Positions 34,596-45,982 of a stretch of 48,876 bases of DNA are shown in pieces. Under the pieces are notes generated by a model. That model had not been told where the DNA came from. It worked only from the letters and a program-made list of their open reading frames with translations, and searched no databases. The translations under genes were made by a program, and so were the position numbers. Origin of the DNA: Bacteroidales bacterium (lineage in GTDB: Bacteria; Bacteroidota; Bacteroidia; Bacteroidales; JAEINX01); the NCBI GenBank assembly GCA_016342645.1, contig JAEINX010000016.1:1-48876 (forward strand), given 5' to 3'. Every line of letters begins with the position of its first letter. Position 1 is the stretch's first letter.

Positions 34596-37500
34596 TTAGC
34601 CCTTTCCATGGCAATGCTTATATTTTTTTCCGCTTCCGCACGGACAAGGTTCATTTCTTCCAACTTTTTTTTCGGCTTTAACGGGCTGCGTTACCTGTTG
34701 TTGTTGAGTATTGCTATGAGCTTGAGATAGCATATCTGTTCGTTCTTCTTTCAGGTTGCTTCTATCAAGCTTACGTGTACGGGCTTCGCTAATATTGCTC
34801 GGGTCTTGAGTTGGCAGATTGCCTTTTATTAAAAATGAGTCGATTTCCTTATTAATTTTTTGAACCATAGTTTTAAATAATTCAAATGATTCAAATTTAT
34901 ATATTAATAAAGGATCTTTTTGTTCATAAGTGGCATTTTGAACCGATTGCTTCAGGTCGTCCATTTCGCGCAAATGCTCTTTCCATGAATTATCAATCAT
35001 CCCGAGAGTGATGCCTTTTTCGATTGCAAGACAAACTTCTTTTCCATTATCGTTATAAGCTTTTTTCAAATCAGCAACTACTTGCATGGTTTTTATTCCA
35101 TCAGTAACCGGAATTGCAATATGTTCATATTGAGAATTATTTTCATAAACATCTTTTATAATAGGAAAGGCTTTTTGGGCAATTCGTTCGGATTTTAATT
35201 TATAATTGGAATATATCTCCTCGAATAGTTTCTCGGTCATATCTTCAGCTGTTAATGAAAAGAATTCTTTCTCGGAATAAGGAACATCAGAAGCAAAAAT
35301 TTTAAGCATTTCTATTTTAAAACCTTCAAAATCTTTATTGTCCTGATAATCCATAATAGTTTGCTCAATCACATCAAACATCATATTTGAAATATCTATG
35401 GCAAGTCGTTCACCATATAAAGCATGTCTTCGTTTTTTATAAATAACTTCTCGTTGCGAATTCATAATATCATCGTATTCGAGGAGTCGTTTTCTTATCC
35501 CAAAGTTATTTTCTTCGACTTTTTTCTGAGCTCTTTCGATTGATTTTGTAATCATAGAATGTTGAATAACTTCACCTTCTGAAAGGCCAAGTCTGTCCAT
35601 AATCTTTGCAATCCTCTCTGATCCAAACATTCGCATTAAATCATCTTCGAGAGAAACAAAAAATTGTGAACTTCCCGGATCACCTTGTCTTCCGGCACGG
35701 CCTCGTAACTGTCTGTCAACTCGCCTTGATTCATGTCTTTCGGTGCCAATAATTGCTAATCCACCTGCCTTGATAACTTCTTTGCTAAGTTTAATATCAG
35801 TACCTCGGCCTGCCATATTTGTTGCGATTGTAACTTTTCCGGCCATCCCGGCTTCTGCAACAATATCAGCTTCCTTTTGATGCAATTTTGCATTTAAAAC
35901 ATTATGGCTAATTTTTTTACGATTTAGCATACGACTTAACAATTCGGAAGTTTCAACCGAAGTAGTACCAACTAACACCGGCCTTCCGGCTTCAACCAAA
36001 CTAAGTATTTCATCGCTGACTGCATTATATTTTTCACGTTTTGTTTTATATACCAAATCTTGTCTGTCGTCACGAATAATCGGTTTATTTGTAGGGATTA
36101 CGATTACATCAAGCTTGTAAATATCCCACAATTCACCGGCTTCGGTTTCCGCCGTTCCCGTCATTCCGGCAAGTTTTTTATACATTCTGAAATAATTCTG
36201 AAGTGTGATTGTTGCATAAGTCTGAGTAGCAGCCTCCACCTTAACATTTTCTTTGGCTTCAATAGCCTGGTGCAATCCGTCTGAATATCGACGACCTTCC
36301 ATGATACGGCCGGTTTGCTCGTCAACAATTTTAATTTTGTTTTCAATCAAAACATATTCCACATCTTTTTCAAAAAGTGTGTAAGCTCTTAACAACTGAT
36401 TAACAGTGTGAATTCTTTCAGATTTAACAGAATAATCGACAAGCATTTCGCTTTTTTTCGCATTCTTTTTTGATTCGGGTAAATCAGATTTTTCAAGATC
36501 GGCAATTTCAGATCCAATATCGGGAAGAATATAAAAATCGCTGTCCTCGTATGAAGTTGTGATCAAATCAATACCTTTTTCTGTTAAGTCAATTGAATTA
36601 TTTTTTTCATCAATAACAAAATATAATTCATCATCTATAATATGCATGTGTTTTGATTGCTCTTGCATATAAAAATTTTCGGTTTTTTGAAGCAAGGCTC
36701 TCATTCCCGGTTCGCTAAGGAATTTTATTAAAGCTTTATTTTTCGGCAAACCTCTGAAAGCTCGCAAAAGTTGTTCGCCTCCCTTTTTTTCATTTTCCGA
36801 TGAAAGACCTGGTGTACTTAAAATTTGTTTAGATTCGGCGAGCAATTTAGTTACTAAACTTCGCTGAGCATTATATAATTTTTGAATATTAGGCTTTAAC
36901 TCATCGAATTCATGTTTATCGCCTTTAGGAGTTGGCCCTGAAATTATTAAAGGTGTACGAGCATCGTCTATCAAAACCGAGTCAACTTCATCAACAATTA
37001 CATAATTATGTATTCGCTGAACTAATTCATCAGGATTTCCTGTCATATTATCTCTAAGATAATCGAAACCAAATTCATTATTTGTACCAAAAGTAATATC
37101 AGCTAAATAAGCCTTTCTTCTTTCGTTTGAATTAGGTTGATGTTTATCAATACAATCGACTTTTAGGCCATGGAATTCGTATAAAACTCCCATCCATTCA
37201 GAGTCACGTTTTGCAAGATAGTCGTTAACGGTAACAATATGAACACCTTTTCCGGGAAGTGCATTAAGATAAACGGGTAAAGTTGCAACCAAAGTTTTTC
37301 CTTCACCGGTTGCCATCTCGGCAATTTTCCCCTGATGAAGAATAATTCCACCAATTAGCTGTACATCATAGTGAACCATATTCCACTCAATCATAGTGCC
37401 TCCGGCAATCCACGAGTTATTATATCTTGCCTTATCGCCAATAATATTGATATTATCACGTTCGGCTGCCAAATCTCTATCTCTTTGATTGGCGGTAACT

Positions 37501-37883
37501 TCAACGTATTCGTTTTCAGAAAAACGTTTTGCAGTTTCTTTCATTACCGAAAAAGCTTCGGGCAGAATTGTCAATAAAATTTCTTGCGATTTCTCATAAC
37601 TTTCTTTCTCGAGTTGGTCAATATATTGGTAGTGCTTTTCTTTTTCATCAATATCCATACCCGGATCAGCCTCAATCTTTTGCTTTATTTCTTTGATTTG
37701 ATTCTCTTCATTTTCAATAAAAGCGGTAATTTTTTCTTTAAATTCCAAAGTTTTAGCCCTCAATTCGTCATTACTTAGAGTCTTGATTTTTTCATAAGCC
37801 TCTTTTGTTTGTTTTAGAATTGGATTGATTTCTTTTATATCTCTTTTTGATTTATTTCCTAAAAATTGTGATAAAAAACTCAT
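34596..37883 (-). CDS. secA: Preprotein translocase ATPase SecA
   Basis: A 1095-residue SecA, the long form usual in Bacteroidota. It drives proteins, including signal-peptide proteins later sorted by T9SS, through SecYEG. Motifs are [20 protein letters not shown] (Walker A), [22 protein letters not shown] (Walker B), [21 protein letters not shown], and the zinc-binding tail [17 protein letters not shown] (C-x-C...C-H). An insertion near 300-480 accounts for the extra length. Confidence 0.97.
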   Translation of the reverse strand: MSFLSQFLGNKSKRDIKEINPILKQTKEAYEKIKTLSNDELRAKTLEFKEKITAFIENEENQIKEIKQKIEADPGMDIDEKEKHYQYIDQLEKESYEKSQEILLTILPEAFSVMKETAKRFSENEYVEVTANQRDRDLAAERDNINIIGDKARYNNSWIAGGTMIEWNMVHYDVQLIGGIILHQGKIAEMATGEGKTLVATLPVYLNALPGKGVHIVTVNDYLAKRDSEWMGVLYEFHGLKVDCIDKHQPNSNERRKAYLADITFGTNNEFGFDYLRDNMTGNPDELVQRIHNYVIVDEVDSVLIDDARTPLIISGPTPKGDKHEFDELKPNIQKLYNAQRSLVTKLLAESKQILSTPGLSSENEKKGGEQLLRAFRGLPKNKALIKFLSEPGMRALLQKTENFYMQEQSKHMHIIDDELYFVIDEKNNSIDLTEKGIDLITTSYEDSDFYILPDIGSEIADLEKSDLPESKKNAKKSEMLVDYSVKSERIHTVNQLLRAYTLFEKDVEYVLIENKIKIVDEQTGRIMEGRRYSDGLHQAIEAKENVKVEAATQTYATITLQNYFRMYKKLAGMTGTAETEAGELWDIYKLDVIVIPTNKPIIRDDRQDLVYKTKREKYNAVSDEILSLVEAGRPVLVGTTSVETSELLSRMLNRKKISHNVLNAKLHQKEADIVAEAGMAGKVTIATNMAGRGTDIKLSKEVIKAGGLAIIGTERHESRRVDRQLRGRAGRQGDPGSSQFFVSLEDDLMRMFGSERIAKIMDRLGLSEGEVIQHSMITKSIERAQKKVEENNFGIRKRLLEYDDIMNSQREVIYKKRRHALYGERLAIDISNMMFDVIEQTIMDYQDNKDFEGFKIEMLKIFASDVPYSEKEFFSLTAEDMTEKLFEEIYSNYKLKSERIAQKAFPIIKDVYENNSQYEHIAIPVTDGIKTMQVVADLKKAYNDNGKEVCLAIEKGITLGMIDNSWKEHLREMDDLKQSVQNATYEQKDPLLIYKFESFELFKTMVQKINKEIDSFLIKGNLPTQDPSNISEARTRKLDRSNLKEERTDMLSQAHSNTQQQQVTQPVKAEKKVGRNEPCPCGSGKKYKHCHGKG

Positions 37884-38106
37884 TATCTTAATTTATTTTG
37901 GTGTTATTTATTAATGGTTTTTATGTACTAAATGGATTTCTTTTCAATCAATAATCATTCCTTCATAATAAAACTTAATGTTTCTGACAATTAGTCATAA
38001 TATTTACTGCTTTTAAAACATCTTATTTTACGCAAAAATAAATTAAAATCAATGATTTTTGTTATTCAAAGAAAAATATTTTCTCAGTTAGAGAACTTTA
38101 ATTATG

Positions 38107-38679
38107 TCAGAAATTAAAAGTGATTTTAATTCCAGGTTTCGGTTCAGTGAAAAAACTTGGCTGATGTATCACAGGTTCAATCCTTAATGAAAGGTCATCG
38201 CTAATATCATAATTGAATAAATGAGCATCGACACTTGCATCGACAATGTTTAAAACATACCAAATTCCCGTAATTATGTAAGTAAATTCAAGATTCCGCC
38301 GGTAATCGTCCCTACCTCTTGCTAAGGCATCTTTATCATATCGGTAATAATAATTGTTTGGAGGAATGGTGTCTGTTCCGCTTGGTTCAAAATTATAAGC
38401 AGCTCTGAATTTGTGATATTCAGTTGAATTGAAAGAAATAAAATATGCCATAACTCCGAATCCGGCATATATTATGGGGATTTTCCAATATTTTTTATTG
38501 TAAGCCTGTCCAAGTCCGGGCAGAAGCATAGAATATAAGGTGGCCTTTTTGGGAGAATGTTGTTTTAGAGCTTTTGTCTCCTCCGAATTTTGGGCATTAA
38601 CAAAAATCGGCGAAAACAATAAGCAGATTAAAATAGAAATTAAAAAGTTTTTCCGGCTGATATTAGTTTTTATATTCAA
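38107..38679 (-). CDS. DUF5683 protein (outer-envelope, unknown)
   Basis: A 190-residue exported protein with a signal peptide (ILICLLFSPIFVNAQ) and the DUF5683 core KKATLYSMLLPGLGQAYNKKYWKIPIIYAGFG, then paired strands typical of the family. In Bacteroidota this gene often follows parA-parB, as here. No in-frame ATG exists between the upstream stop and the signal sequence, so the start is TTG at 38679. Function unknown. Confidence 0.8.
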   Translation of the reverse strand: MNIKTNISRKNFLISILICLLFSPIFVNAQNSEETKALKQHSPKKATLYSMLLPGLGQAYNKKYWKIPIIYAGFGVMAYFISFNSTEYHKFRAAYNFEPSGTDTIPPNNYYYRYDKDALARGRDDYRRNLEFTYIITGIWYVLNIVDASVDAHLFNYDISDDLSLRIEPVIHQPSFFTEPKPGIKITFNF

Positions 38680-38827
38680 GGGTTTGAAATTACTTTTTTT
38701 AATCTATTAAATAATATCTCAATAAAACAATTTGATAGAAATAACGTATCTTATTCTTTTATATTATTATGTAAGAAAGTTAGTTTTTTTGTTTTCCGTA
38801 TTAATAAAGTATTTCTTTATCAATAAT

Positions 38828-39718
38828 CTATTCTTCAAAATATGAAATTATTTTATCTAATTCATCATCCGATTTAAAATAAATCATTAGACGTCCTTTT
38901 CCCTTTTCGTTTCGTTTAATGTCGAGTCTATGATTGCTTTTGTTGATAAAATCTAATTTAAAATTCTGATACTTTAGAGGTAGCTCAACAGGATTAATTT
39001 TCTTTATCTTGGACAGAGTTTGTTCTTCAAAATTTCTTGCAATATCTTCTACCTGACGGACAGATAGGTTATTTTTAATAATATTCTTTAAAATATTTAT
39101 TTGGTTTTTTGTGCCTTCAATATTTATAATGGCTCGAGCATGGCTCATAGAAATTGTATTGTCACGAAGAGCGATCTGAATTTCAGCCGGAAGTTTAAGC
39201 AGTCTCAAATAATTCGTTATTGTTGACCGATTTTTACCTATTCGTTTACTTAGTTCATCTTGAGTTAGTTTGCATTCTTCGATCAAACGATTGTAACTTA
39301 TTGCAATTTCAATAGAATTTAGATCCTCGCGATGAATGTTTTCAACAAGTGCCATTTCAAGCATTTGCTCATCATTTGCCACCCTTATAAAGCAAGGAAC
39401 ATCAATTAGTTCAGCAATTTTAGCAGATCTCAGCCTGCGTTCTCCCGAAATCAACTGATATTTATCAAAGCCTAATTTTCTAATGGTTAAAGGTTGAATA
39501 ATTCCTTGGGTTTTGATAGATTCCGATAATTCGTTCAAAGAATCTTCATCAAACAAGTTTCGAGGTTGAAAAGGATTTGGTTCAATTTTTTCTATTTCGA
39601 TATTTGCTACTGCTCCAACAACATAATTACCGGAAATATCGCTTGAAGTGATGTCGGTATCAGGGCTTTCCAAAATAGCACTTAGTCCTCTGCCTAAGAC
39701 CTTTTTTTTATTCTTCAT
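38828..39718 (-). CDS. parB: Chromosome partitioning protein ParB
   Basis: A 296-residue ParB/Spo0J CTPase clamp. The N-terminal domain shows PNPFQPRNLFDEDSL, LISGERRLRSAKIA (GERR CTP motif) and LVENIHREDLNSIEIA, the helix-turn-helix is LTQDELSKRIGKNRSTITNYLRLLKLP, and a dimerisation domain ends the protein. It starts 13 bases after parA. I found no parS-like palindrome in the window, though one may be nearby. Confidence 0.95.
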   Translation of the reverse strand: MKNKKKVLGRGLSAILESPDTDITSSDISGNYVVGAVANIEIEKIEPNPFQPRNLFDEDSLNELSESIKTQGIIQPLTIRKLGFDKYQLISGERRLRSAKIAELIDVPCFIRVANDEQMLEMALVENIHREDLNSIEIAISYNRLIEECKLTQDELSKRIGKNRSTITNYLRLLKLPAEIQIALRDNTISMSHARAIINIEGTKNQINILKNIIKNNLSVRQVEDIARNFEEQTLSKIKKINPVELPLKYQNFKLDFINKSNHRLDIKRNEKGKGRLMIYFKSDDELDKIISYFEE

Positions 39719-39731
39719 ATATTGCTTTTGT

Positions 39732-40523
39732 TTAATTTTCTAAATAGGGAATGTTAGTCATTTTGTTTTTTTGAAGAATTTCTCGAGCAAGATTCAAGTA
39801 ATTGATGGCACCGGTGCTGTTGACATCATGCATAATAATGGTCTCTCCAAAAGATGGAGCTTCACCCAAACGAGTATTTCTACTAATAATGGTATCAAAA
39901 ACCATTTCCTGAAAATGAACTTTTACTTCTTCAACAACTTGTTTCGACAACCTTAGCCTTGAATCGAACATTGTAAGCAAAATGCCCTCAAAGTCAAGAG
40001 TTTTATTAAGCCGTGATTGTACAATTTTGATAGTGTTCAAAAGTTTACCCAAACCTTCGAGGGCAAAATATTCGCATTGAACCGGAATGATAACAGAATC
40101 GGCAGCGGTAAGGGCATTAACGGTAATCAATCCTAATGAAGGTGAGCAATCAATGATTACAAATTCGTAATCGTCCTTGATTTTATCAATCACTTTTTTC
40201 ATCATAAACTCCCTTTTTGACAAGCTTATCATTTCAATTTCAGCTCCAACAAGGTCAATGTGTGCGGGGAGTATGTCAAGGTATGGAGTTTTTGTGTTAA
40301 GAATAATACCCTTGGGATCAACACCATCAATAATGCATTCATAAATACTTGTTTTAATAATTCTTGGATCGAAACCTACTCCTGATGTAGCGTTAGCCTG
40401 AGGATCAGCATCAATAATAATTGTTTTATACTCAAGTACGGCAAAACTTGCAGCAAGATTTATTGCTGTTGTAGTTTTTCCTACACCTCCTTTTTGATTT
40501 GCAATTGAAATTACTTTCCCCAT
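39732..40523 (-). CDS. parA: Chromosome partitioning ATPase ParA
   Basis: A 263-residue ParA/Soj ATPase that moves ParB-parS complexes. It has the deviant Walker A KGGVGKTTTAINLAA at the N-terminus, FVIIDCSPSLGLITVNAL (Walker B region) and PVQCEYFALEGLGKLL. It is the first gene of the parA-parB-DUF5683 run on the minus strand. Confidence 0.96.
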   Translation of the reverse strand: MGKVISIANQKGGVGKTTTAINLAASFAVLEYKTIIIDADPQANATSGVGFDPRIIKTSIYECIIDGVDPKGIILNTKTPYLDILPAHIDLVGAEIEMISLSKREFMMKKVIDKIKDDYEFVIIDCSPSLGLITVNALTAADSVIIPVQCEYFALEGLGKLLNTIKIVQSRLNKTLDFEGILLTMFDSRLRLSKQVVEEVKVHFQEMVFDTIISRNTRLGEAPSFGETIIMHDVNSTGAINYLNLAREILQKNKMTNIPYLEN

Positions 40524-40586
40524 ATTATATTGTAAAAGAATTAATTATTTATAAACATTATTAATTTTAACAATTCATAATCTCCA

Positions 40587-40594
40587 CAAAATTA
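40587..40594 (-). promoter_or_regulatory. -7 promoter box of parAB
   Basis: Minus strand TAATTTTG, about 64 bases before the parA ATG, fits TAnnTTTG. The -33 element is not clear. Confidence 0.35.
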
Positions 40595-40778
40595 CAATTT
40601 CTATAAACAAATAAGAAAATTTATAAAAATAATTCCTTATTGGCAGTATAAAACAATCATTAATACTTTAAATTACATATAGGTTCTGTATAAGAAATAA
40701 ATTAACAATTCCCTTTTTGTAAAGAATTTGTTAAATTAAAATTTCAAAAAGTGATAAATTATATTTGACTTTTTTTGT

Positions 40779-41135
40779 CTATGAATTAAAATCATCAAAT
40801 TTAATATCTTCATGCGAAATGTTTCCAATATTATCTTCAATAAACCTATTGCCATCAGCCTCTAATATTGAATCTTCTTCGTTGTTTACGAATTCAATAA
40901 CATCTTCAAAACCATTTTTGAATTTCTCAAAATCTTCTCTATACAAAAATATTTTGTGTTTTTCGTAGTAGAATTTGTCCTCATAAGTATTAAAACGTCT
41001 CTTGCTTTCTGTAATTGTCAAATAATACTCGCCTGATTTGGTTGTCTTAATATCAAAAAAATAAGTTCTTTTGCCTGCTCTGATAGCCCTTGAAAAATTG
41101 CTTTCAATTCTCTCCTTTTTTTCGATTCCTTCCAT
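40779..41135 (-). CDS. DUF3276/PUR-family nucleic-acid-binding protein
   Basis: A 118-residue single-PUR-repeat protein (KRTYFFDIKTTKSGEYYLTITESKRRF...FEKFKNGFEDVIEFV), a family present in most Bacteroidota and in Borrelia, where a relative binds DNA and RNA and acts as a regulator. The acidic C-terminus is family-typical. Confidence 0.85.
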   Translation of the reverse strand: MEGIEKKERIESNFSRAIRAGKRTYFFDIKTTKSGEYYLTITESKRRFNTYEDKFYYEKHKIFLYREDFEKFKNGFEDVIEFVNNEEDSILEADGNRFIEDNIGNISHEDIKFDDFNS

Positions 41136-41460
41136 GCTTATTTATAATTGAAATTAGTAATATTTTGAAATAAACGGATAAAAATACAAATTCTAATGAT
41201 AGTTCGATTATTTTTTAACTTATAAATGCAACTGTTTAAAATTATTTATAAATATATTTTCTTTATTTTATGACAATATTAATTATATAATAGTTGCACA
41301 ATATTACTTAAAATATTGTTTTTCTAATTAGTAGTAAAATCACAATATTCTGAAAACTGATAATTGCTTTGTTTTTTTATTAAAAATTGAATATTGAAGA
41401 AAAATTAGTTTTACAACTTAAGAAAACACTACTTATTTTTGCATTATTAAAAATTACCTT
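41136..41460. other. Intergenic region, 325 bp
   Basis: Divergent spacer. It holds a small hairpin CAATATT/AATATTG (41299-41318) followed by five T on the plus strand, and a TATTTTTG box (41434-41441) 20 bases before the radical SAM gene. No gene is seen. Confidence 0.5.
41434..41441 (+). promoter_or_regulatory. -7 promoter box of the radical SAM gene
   Basis: TATTTTTG fits TAnnTTTG, 19 bases before the ATG at 41461. Confidence 0.45.
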
Positions 41461-42408
41461 ATGGAATATTCGTGGGGGCATAATAGAAGATATAATGCTT
41501 ATTCAAATTATTTTCAAAAATACTTAGGCGAACGTATTCAAAAATTGAGTATTGATGCGGGTTTTACATGCCCCAATCGTGATGGTAAACTTGGAATCGG
41601 TGGATGTACTTATTGTAATAATAATGCTTTTAATCCATCATATTGCGATTCAAAAAAATCTGTTAGCCAACAAATAAGAGAAGGCATTGAGTTTCATAAA
41701 AAAAGATATCGAAGAGCAAATAAATACCTTGCTTATTTTCAACCATATTCAAATACTTATGCAGATTTATCCAAACTAAAACAAATTTATTACGAAAGTT
41801 TGGAATTTCCTGAAATTATAGGAATAGTTATAGGTACAAGGCCTGATTGTATAGATGATGAGAAGCTTGAGTTTTTTAGTGAACTATCAAAATCATATTA
41901 CATCATAATTGAGTATGGAATTGAATCATGTTATAATCGAACTTTAAAAAGAATAAATCGGAAGCATAGTTTTGAACAAAGCGTTGAAGCCATCGAAAAA
42001 ACCGCAAAACTTGGCATAAAAACCGGAGGACATATAATTTTCGGTCTTCCCGGAGAATCGCGTGAAGAAATGATGAATGAGGCTTCAATTTTATCTAAAT
42101 TACCTTTAGATAACATAAAATTTCATCAACTACAAATCATAAAAGGAACACAAATGGCAATTGACTTTGCCAATAATCCTGAATCATTTAATCTCTTTAC
42201 ACTTAATGAGTATATTGATTTTATTTGCGAGTTCATATCCTACCTAAAGCCGGAAATTGTAATAGAACGCTTCGCAGGAGAAGTTCCGCCAAGATTTCTT
42301 GCAGGCCCAAATTGGGGTTTATTTAGAAATGATCAAATCCTAAATATGATTGAAAAAAAATTATCGGAAAAAAAAATATGGCAGGGAAAATATTTTAATC
42401 CACTGTAA
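41461..42408 (+). CDS. TIGR01212-family radical SAM protein (YhcC-like)
   Basis: A 315-residue radical SAM enzyme. The N-terminus SIDAGFTCPNRDGKLGIGGCTYCNNNAF supplies the cluster Cys residues (C-P-N...C-x2-C). HIIFGLPGESREEM is the conserved loop, and LQIIKGTQMAID and ERFAGEVPPRFLAGPNWG close the protein. It resembles E. coli YhcC and Elp3-like SAM enzymes. The substrate is unknown. Confidence 0.87.
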   Translation: MEYSWGHNRRYNAYSNYFQKYLGERIQKLSIDAGFTCPNRDGKLGIGGCTYCNNNAFNPSYCDSKKSVSQQIREGIEFHKKRYRRANKYLAYFQPYSNTYADLSKLKQIYYESLEFPEIIGIVIGTRPDCIDDEKLEFFSELSKSYYIIIEYGIESCYNRTLKRINRKHSFEQSVEAIEKTAKLGIKTGGHIIFGLPGESREEMMNEASILSKLPLDNIKFHQLQIIKGTQMAIDFANNPESFNLFTLNEYIDFICEFISYLKPEIVIERFAGEVPPRFLAGPNWGLFRNDQILNMIEKKLSEKKIWQGKYFNPL

Positions 42409-42494
42409 TCCTTGATGTAATGAAAAATATTATAAAAAGAAATAAACACTCTATCAATATTGAAAATATTTTCCCCTTTTAATGAAATTTATTA

Positions 42495-42502
42495 TACTTT
42501 TG
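42495..42502 (+). promoter_or_regulatory. -7 promoter box
   Basis: TACTTTTG, 40 bases before the ATG of the first T9SS protein. The 30 bases before that gene resemble those before its paralogue at 45983 (GTATTAACAAAAAAA). Confidence 0.45.
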
Positions 42503-42542
42503 TTTTCAAAAATAAACATAGTATTAACAAAAAAATTCAATT

Positions 42543-45452
42543 ATGAAAAACCTTAACAAATTATTCTTAGTACTTCTGACTGTTTTATTTACTTCAGGAG
42601 TTATTTTTGCACAAACAGCTCAAAAGCATAGGGGCGTAAAATCTGATGTTCAGTCACAAACAATTAAAAAATCCGATGCCTTAACTCTAAGCCCAATGGC
42701 AACCAACACAGAAATTGATTTTGAAGAAGAAGATGAATTCACTTTTGATTTTGATCCATGGACAACAGCAGATGTTGATGGGCTTGCTACATACGGGTTT
42801 GAGACAGTTGATTTCCCAAATGAATATGCTATTATGGCGTATATAGTATTTGACCCGGCAAACACTATCCCACCAATGACTGATGCAGCAATCCAACCTC
42901 ACTCAGGCGAACAATTCGGTGCTTGTTTTGCTTCCGTACCAAGTGGAAGTGCCGGAAACAATGACTGGTTTATTTCTCCGCAATTAACATTAGAAGATGG
43001 TGCATCATTTACTTTCTGGGCAAAATCATACACCTCTCAATATGGCCTCGAAAAATTTAATGTGGCTGTTTCCACAGAAACAAACGACCCGAGTGACTTC
43101 ACCGTAATCTCTGGTGGAACACCTGTTCAAGCACCTGTTGCATGGACTGAGTACTCATACGACCTCAGTGCTTATGCAGGTGATGCTGTTTATATTGCTA
43201 TTCAATGTGTTTCTTTTGACGCATTTGTTTTTATGATTGATGATCTGGTAGTTACCGGAGCAACAGGGCCACAAAATGTTCTTTATGAAGATGATTTTGA
43301 ATCATATACTACAGGTGGTTATATAGCCGAACAAAACCCTGAATGGTGGTCAACTTGGAGCGGAACTGCCGGTGGTGGCGAAGACGGTATGATAAGTGAA
43401 GATGTTGCAATGAGTGGTACAAAATCTGTTCTCGTTGATGATGCCGTTAGTGCAACTGACTTAATTTGGAAACTTGGTGATAAAGTATCAGGTGCATTTG
43501 ATGTAAATTTCTATATGTATATTCCTGATGGTTATTGCGGTTATTATAATTTCCAACACATGGAATCTCCGGGAGTTGAATGGGCAATTGAAATGTATTT
43601 CCATACCGATAGAACCTGTAAATTCTTAATCGCAGGTGAAACACTTGAAGATTACACTTATTCACATGATACATGGATTTACCTTGAACATAAAATTGAT
43701 CTTGATAATGACCTTGCACAAATTTACATTGATGGAGTATTCTATAAAGAATGGCAATGGAGTTTACAAGCTCAGGGAGCTGCCGGTGCTAATCAATTAG
43801 GTGGCATCGACTTCTTTGCAGGAGGTGAAGGAACTGATTCTCCAAAATATTATTTCGATGATGTAAAATACATTCAAACTGCCTTCCAAACCGATCCGGT
43901 TATAACTTTAGATCCTATTATGTTTGAACAAACCTTAGAACAAGGACAAACAGAATCTCAAACATTAACAATTGGAAATATTGGAGAAACTGATCTTGAT
44001 TATGAGATAGCTATAATATATAACATTGATGGTGATCGTAAACCGATTATACCAAGTGCAACTCCTTCAAATCATGTTCTTGATTTATCATGTTCGGCTG
44101 TAGCTACAGGTAATTCACAAAGCCCAACCGCTACCGATGATGAAGTAACATTGAATTATGATGGTGACAATAGTTCTGCTATTGGTTGGTCAACCGTTCC
44201 TGTCGATGCAGAAGTTGCTGCAATGTATCCAACATCTATGACCGGTCCTTATGCAGGTATGCAATTAACTTCAGTTTTTGTTTTCATAAACGATATGGGT
44301 GAAAACTTTAAGTTAAAAGTATATGGTATGGGAACTGCTATTGCCCCCGGTTCGCTTTTAGTTGAACAAGATTTCTCTCCTGTAGCTGCAAGTTGGCATA
44401 ATATTATACTTGATGAACCTTTAACAATTACAGGTGAAGACATTTGGGTTGGATATTCATTCACACAATCAGTAGCCGATATTTTTATTCCCGGTTGTGA
44501 TGCTGGTCCAAATGATCCAAATGGTGACTGGTTAAAAACAGGTATTGGTTGGGGCCATCTTTCTTCAAATCCTGCCCTTCCTTATAACTGGAATATCAGA
44601 GCTACTTTAACAGGTGAACCTATCGTTCATTGGTTAACTGTTGATCCTGTAACAGGTATGGTACTTCCTACAGAATCACAAGATGTAGATGTTAATTTTG
44701 ATGCTACAGATGTTGGAGTTGGTGTTCATTCTGCTGATATAGTTGTATTTAGTAATGATCCAGAAAATAGCATAGCTTATATTCCGGTAACTTTTACCGT
44801 TGAAAGTTCAGGTTCACACTGGAATGTACTTGGTGATCCAACAGGAAGTATTTGGGCAATTTATATTGCCGGTGCTGAATTATCTTATGATGGTGATGCT
44901 CTCGAAGCAGGTGATGAAATTGCAATTTTTGATGGTGACTTAGTAGTTGGGGTTATCACTTTAACCCAGGTTTGTACACCGGAAAATCAACTCGAAAATT
45001 TTCTTAATGCATTCGCTTTATTATTCGATGGCCCGGGATACACTCCAGGAAATTCATTCACATTTGTAGCATGGGATCAAAGCGTTGACATTGAATCAGA
45101 TTATTGTAATTATGTTTTTAGTGATCCTTATGGTGATGCTTATATGGGAGATGTATTCCCTGAAGGTGAACCATATAGCATCGCAGCTCTTGATTTCCAT
45201 ATTTTAGGAATTGATGAAAACGCTGTTAATGTCGCTATTTTTCCTAATCCTGCAATTGATATTTTGAATATAAATTCAAATTCAAAGGTTTCAAATGTTA
45301 AAGTATTGAATTATCTCGGACAAACCATTGATAATATTAATGCTAACGGTATGGAAGTTACTATTAATACTTCAACTTATGATGCAGGAATTTACTTCAT
45401 TCAAATTGAAACTGATAATGGAATTTCTACTCAAAAAATTATTATTGAATAA
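42543..45452 (+). CDS. Modular T9SS-secreted protein, paralogue 1
   Basis: A 969-residue protein. Order: signal peptide (1-24, MKNLNKLFLVLLTVLFTSGV...), choice-of-anchor J-like domain (about 70-240), a LamG-like domain from 250 (DDFESYTTGGYIAEQNPEWW...), a B domain with NVGETDLDYEIAI and repeated strands (455-755), the WTIYI/PYGDAYMGDVFPEGE module (760-885), and a type A T9SS C-terminal sorting domain (NVAIFPNPAIDILNINS...). It is exported by Sec, then through T9SS, and fixed at or released from the surface. The binding partner or substrate is unknown, and no catalytic residues are seen. Confidence 0.85.
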   Translation: MKNLNKLFLVLLTVLFTSGVIFAQTAQKHRGVKSDVQSQTIKKSDALTLSPMATNTEIDFEEEDEFTFDFDPWTTADVDGLATYGFETVDFPNEYAIMAYIVFDPANTIPPMTDAAIQPHSGEQFGACFASVPSGSAGNNDWFISPQLTLEDGASFTFWAKSYTSQYGLEKFNVAVSTETNDPSDFTVISGGTPVQAPVAWTEYSYDLSAYAGDAVYIAIQCVSFDAFVFMIDDLVVTGATGPQNVLYEDDFESYTTGGYIAEQNPEWWSTWSGTAGGGEDGMISEDVAMSGTKSVLVDDAVSATDLIWKLGDKVSGAFDVNFYMYIPDGYCGYYNFQHMESPGVEWAIEMYFHTDRTCKFLIAGETLEDYTYSHDTWIYLEHKIDLDNDLAQIYIDGVFYKEWQWSLQAQGAAGANQLGGIDFFAGGEGTDSPKYYFDDVKYIQTAFQTDPVITLDPIMFEQTLEQGQTESQTLTIGNIGETDLDYEIAIIYNIDGDRKPIIPSATPSNHVLDLSCSAVATGNSQSPTATDDEVTLNYDGDNSSAIGWSTVPVDAEVAAMYPTSMTGPYAGMQLTSVFVFINDMGENFKLKVYGMGTAIAPGSLLVEQDFSPVAASWHNIILDEPLTITGEDIWVGYSFTQSVADIFIPGCDAGPNDPNGDWLKTGIGWGHLSSNPALPYNWNIRATLTGEPIVHWLTVDPVTGMVLPTESQDVDVNFDATDVGVGVHSADIVVFSNDPENSIAYIPVTFTVESSGSHWNVLGDPTGSIWAIYIAGAELSYDGDALEAGDEIAIFDGDLVVGVITLTQVCTPENQLENFLNAFALLFDGPGYTPGNSFTFVAWDQSVDIESDYCNYVFSDPYGDAYMGDVFPEGEPYSIAALDFHILGIDENAVNVAIFPNPAIDILNINSNSKVSNVKVLNYLGQTIDNINANGMEVTINTSTYDAGIYFIQIETDNGISTQKIIIE

Positions 45453-45472
45453 TATCCTATAGTTTTAAATAT

Positions 45473-45507
45473 AAAAAAAGCTGTCTCAATAGAGATAGCT
45501 TTTTTTT
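45473..45507 (+). terminator. Intrinsic terminator
   Basis: A 15-bp stem (AAAAAAAGCTGTCTC paired with GAGATAGCTTTTTTT, one G-U pair) around an AATA loop, ending in a seven-T run, 20 bases after the first T9SS protein. Confidence 0.85.
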
Positions 45508-45982
45508 ATGCCTAAATTTCATGTAAAGAAATTTTTGGAAATCATCAAAAATGCAATTTTTGTAATAAAATAATCAAAGATTGAATAATAAAACAAAACT
45601 TTTTTTCGAATAAATAATATTATCAGAGCTCAGTAATTATTTATTTTTTTTTGATACCATTCTTAAAATAATACGGTTAAAATTCTAAGCGATATTATGG
45701 AAAAGTGAAATATTAGAAATGTTAACCGCCAGATATTATGGTGGTTTATCATTATTTCAAAATTTAATATCCGGTCTTATTTTTCAATCAGGCCTGCCGG
45801 ACCTTATAATTTATATTGGTATTTTTGATTAATTCATTTTAAATATGACTTGCGTTTTCTAATAATAAACATACAAAATATTGAATTTTGATTAAATATT
45901 TAAAAAAAAAAAAATTTGTATTAAAAATTATTATAACTTTGTTCTCTAACTAAAATTAAGTATTAACAAAAAAAAATTAATT
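45508..45982. other. Intergenic region, 475 bp
   Basis: AT-rich spacer between the two paralogues. It holds a hairpin AACCGCCA/TGGTGGTT (about 45723-45745), a degenerate CCGG-bounded stretch near 45770-45810 and the promoter of the second gene near its end. No ORF or known RNA is seen. Confidence 0.5.
45934..45941 (+). promoter_or_regulatory. -7 promoter box
   Basis: TAACTTTG with TTTG at 45915-45918 upstream (15-base spacing, shorter than usual), 42 bases before the ATG of paralogue 2. Confidence 0.45.

Noticed and set aside
36060..36350. Opposite-strand and alternate-frame ORFs inside secA
   Set aside because: They are shadows of the conserved secA reading frame.
42650..42902. Minus-strand frames inside the first T9SS protein
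   Set aside because: They fall within a long modular coding gene with a signal peptide and sorting domain.
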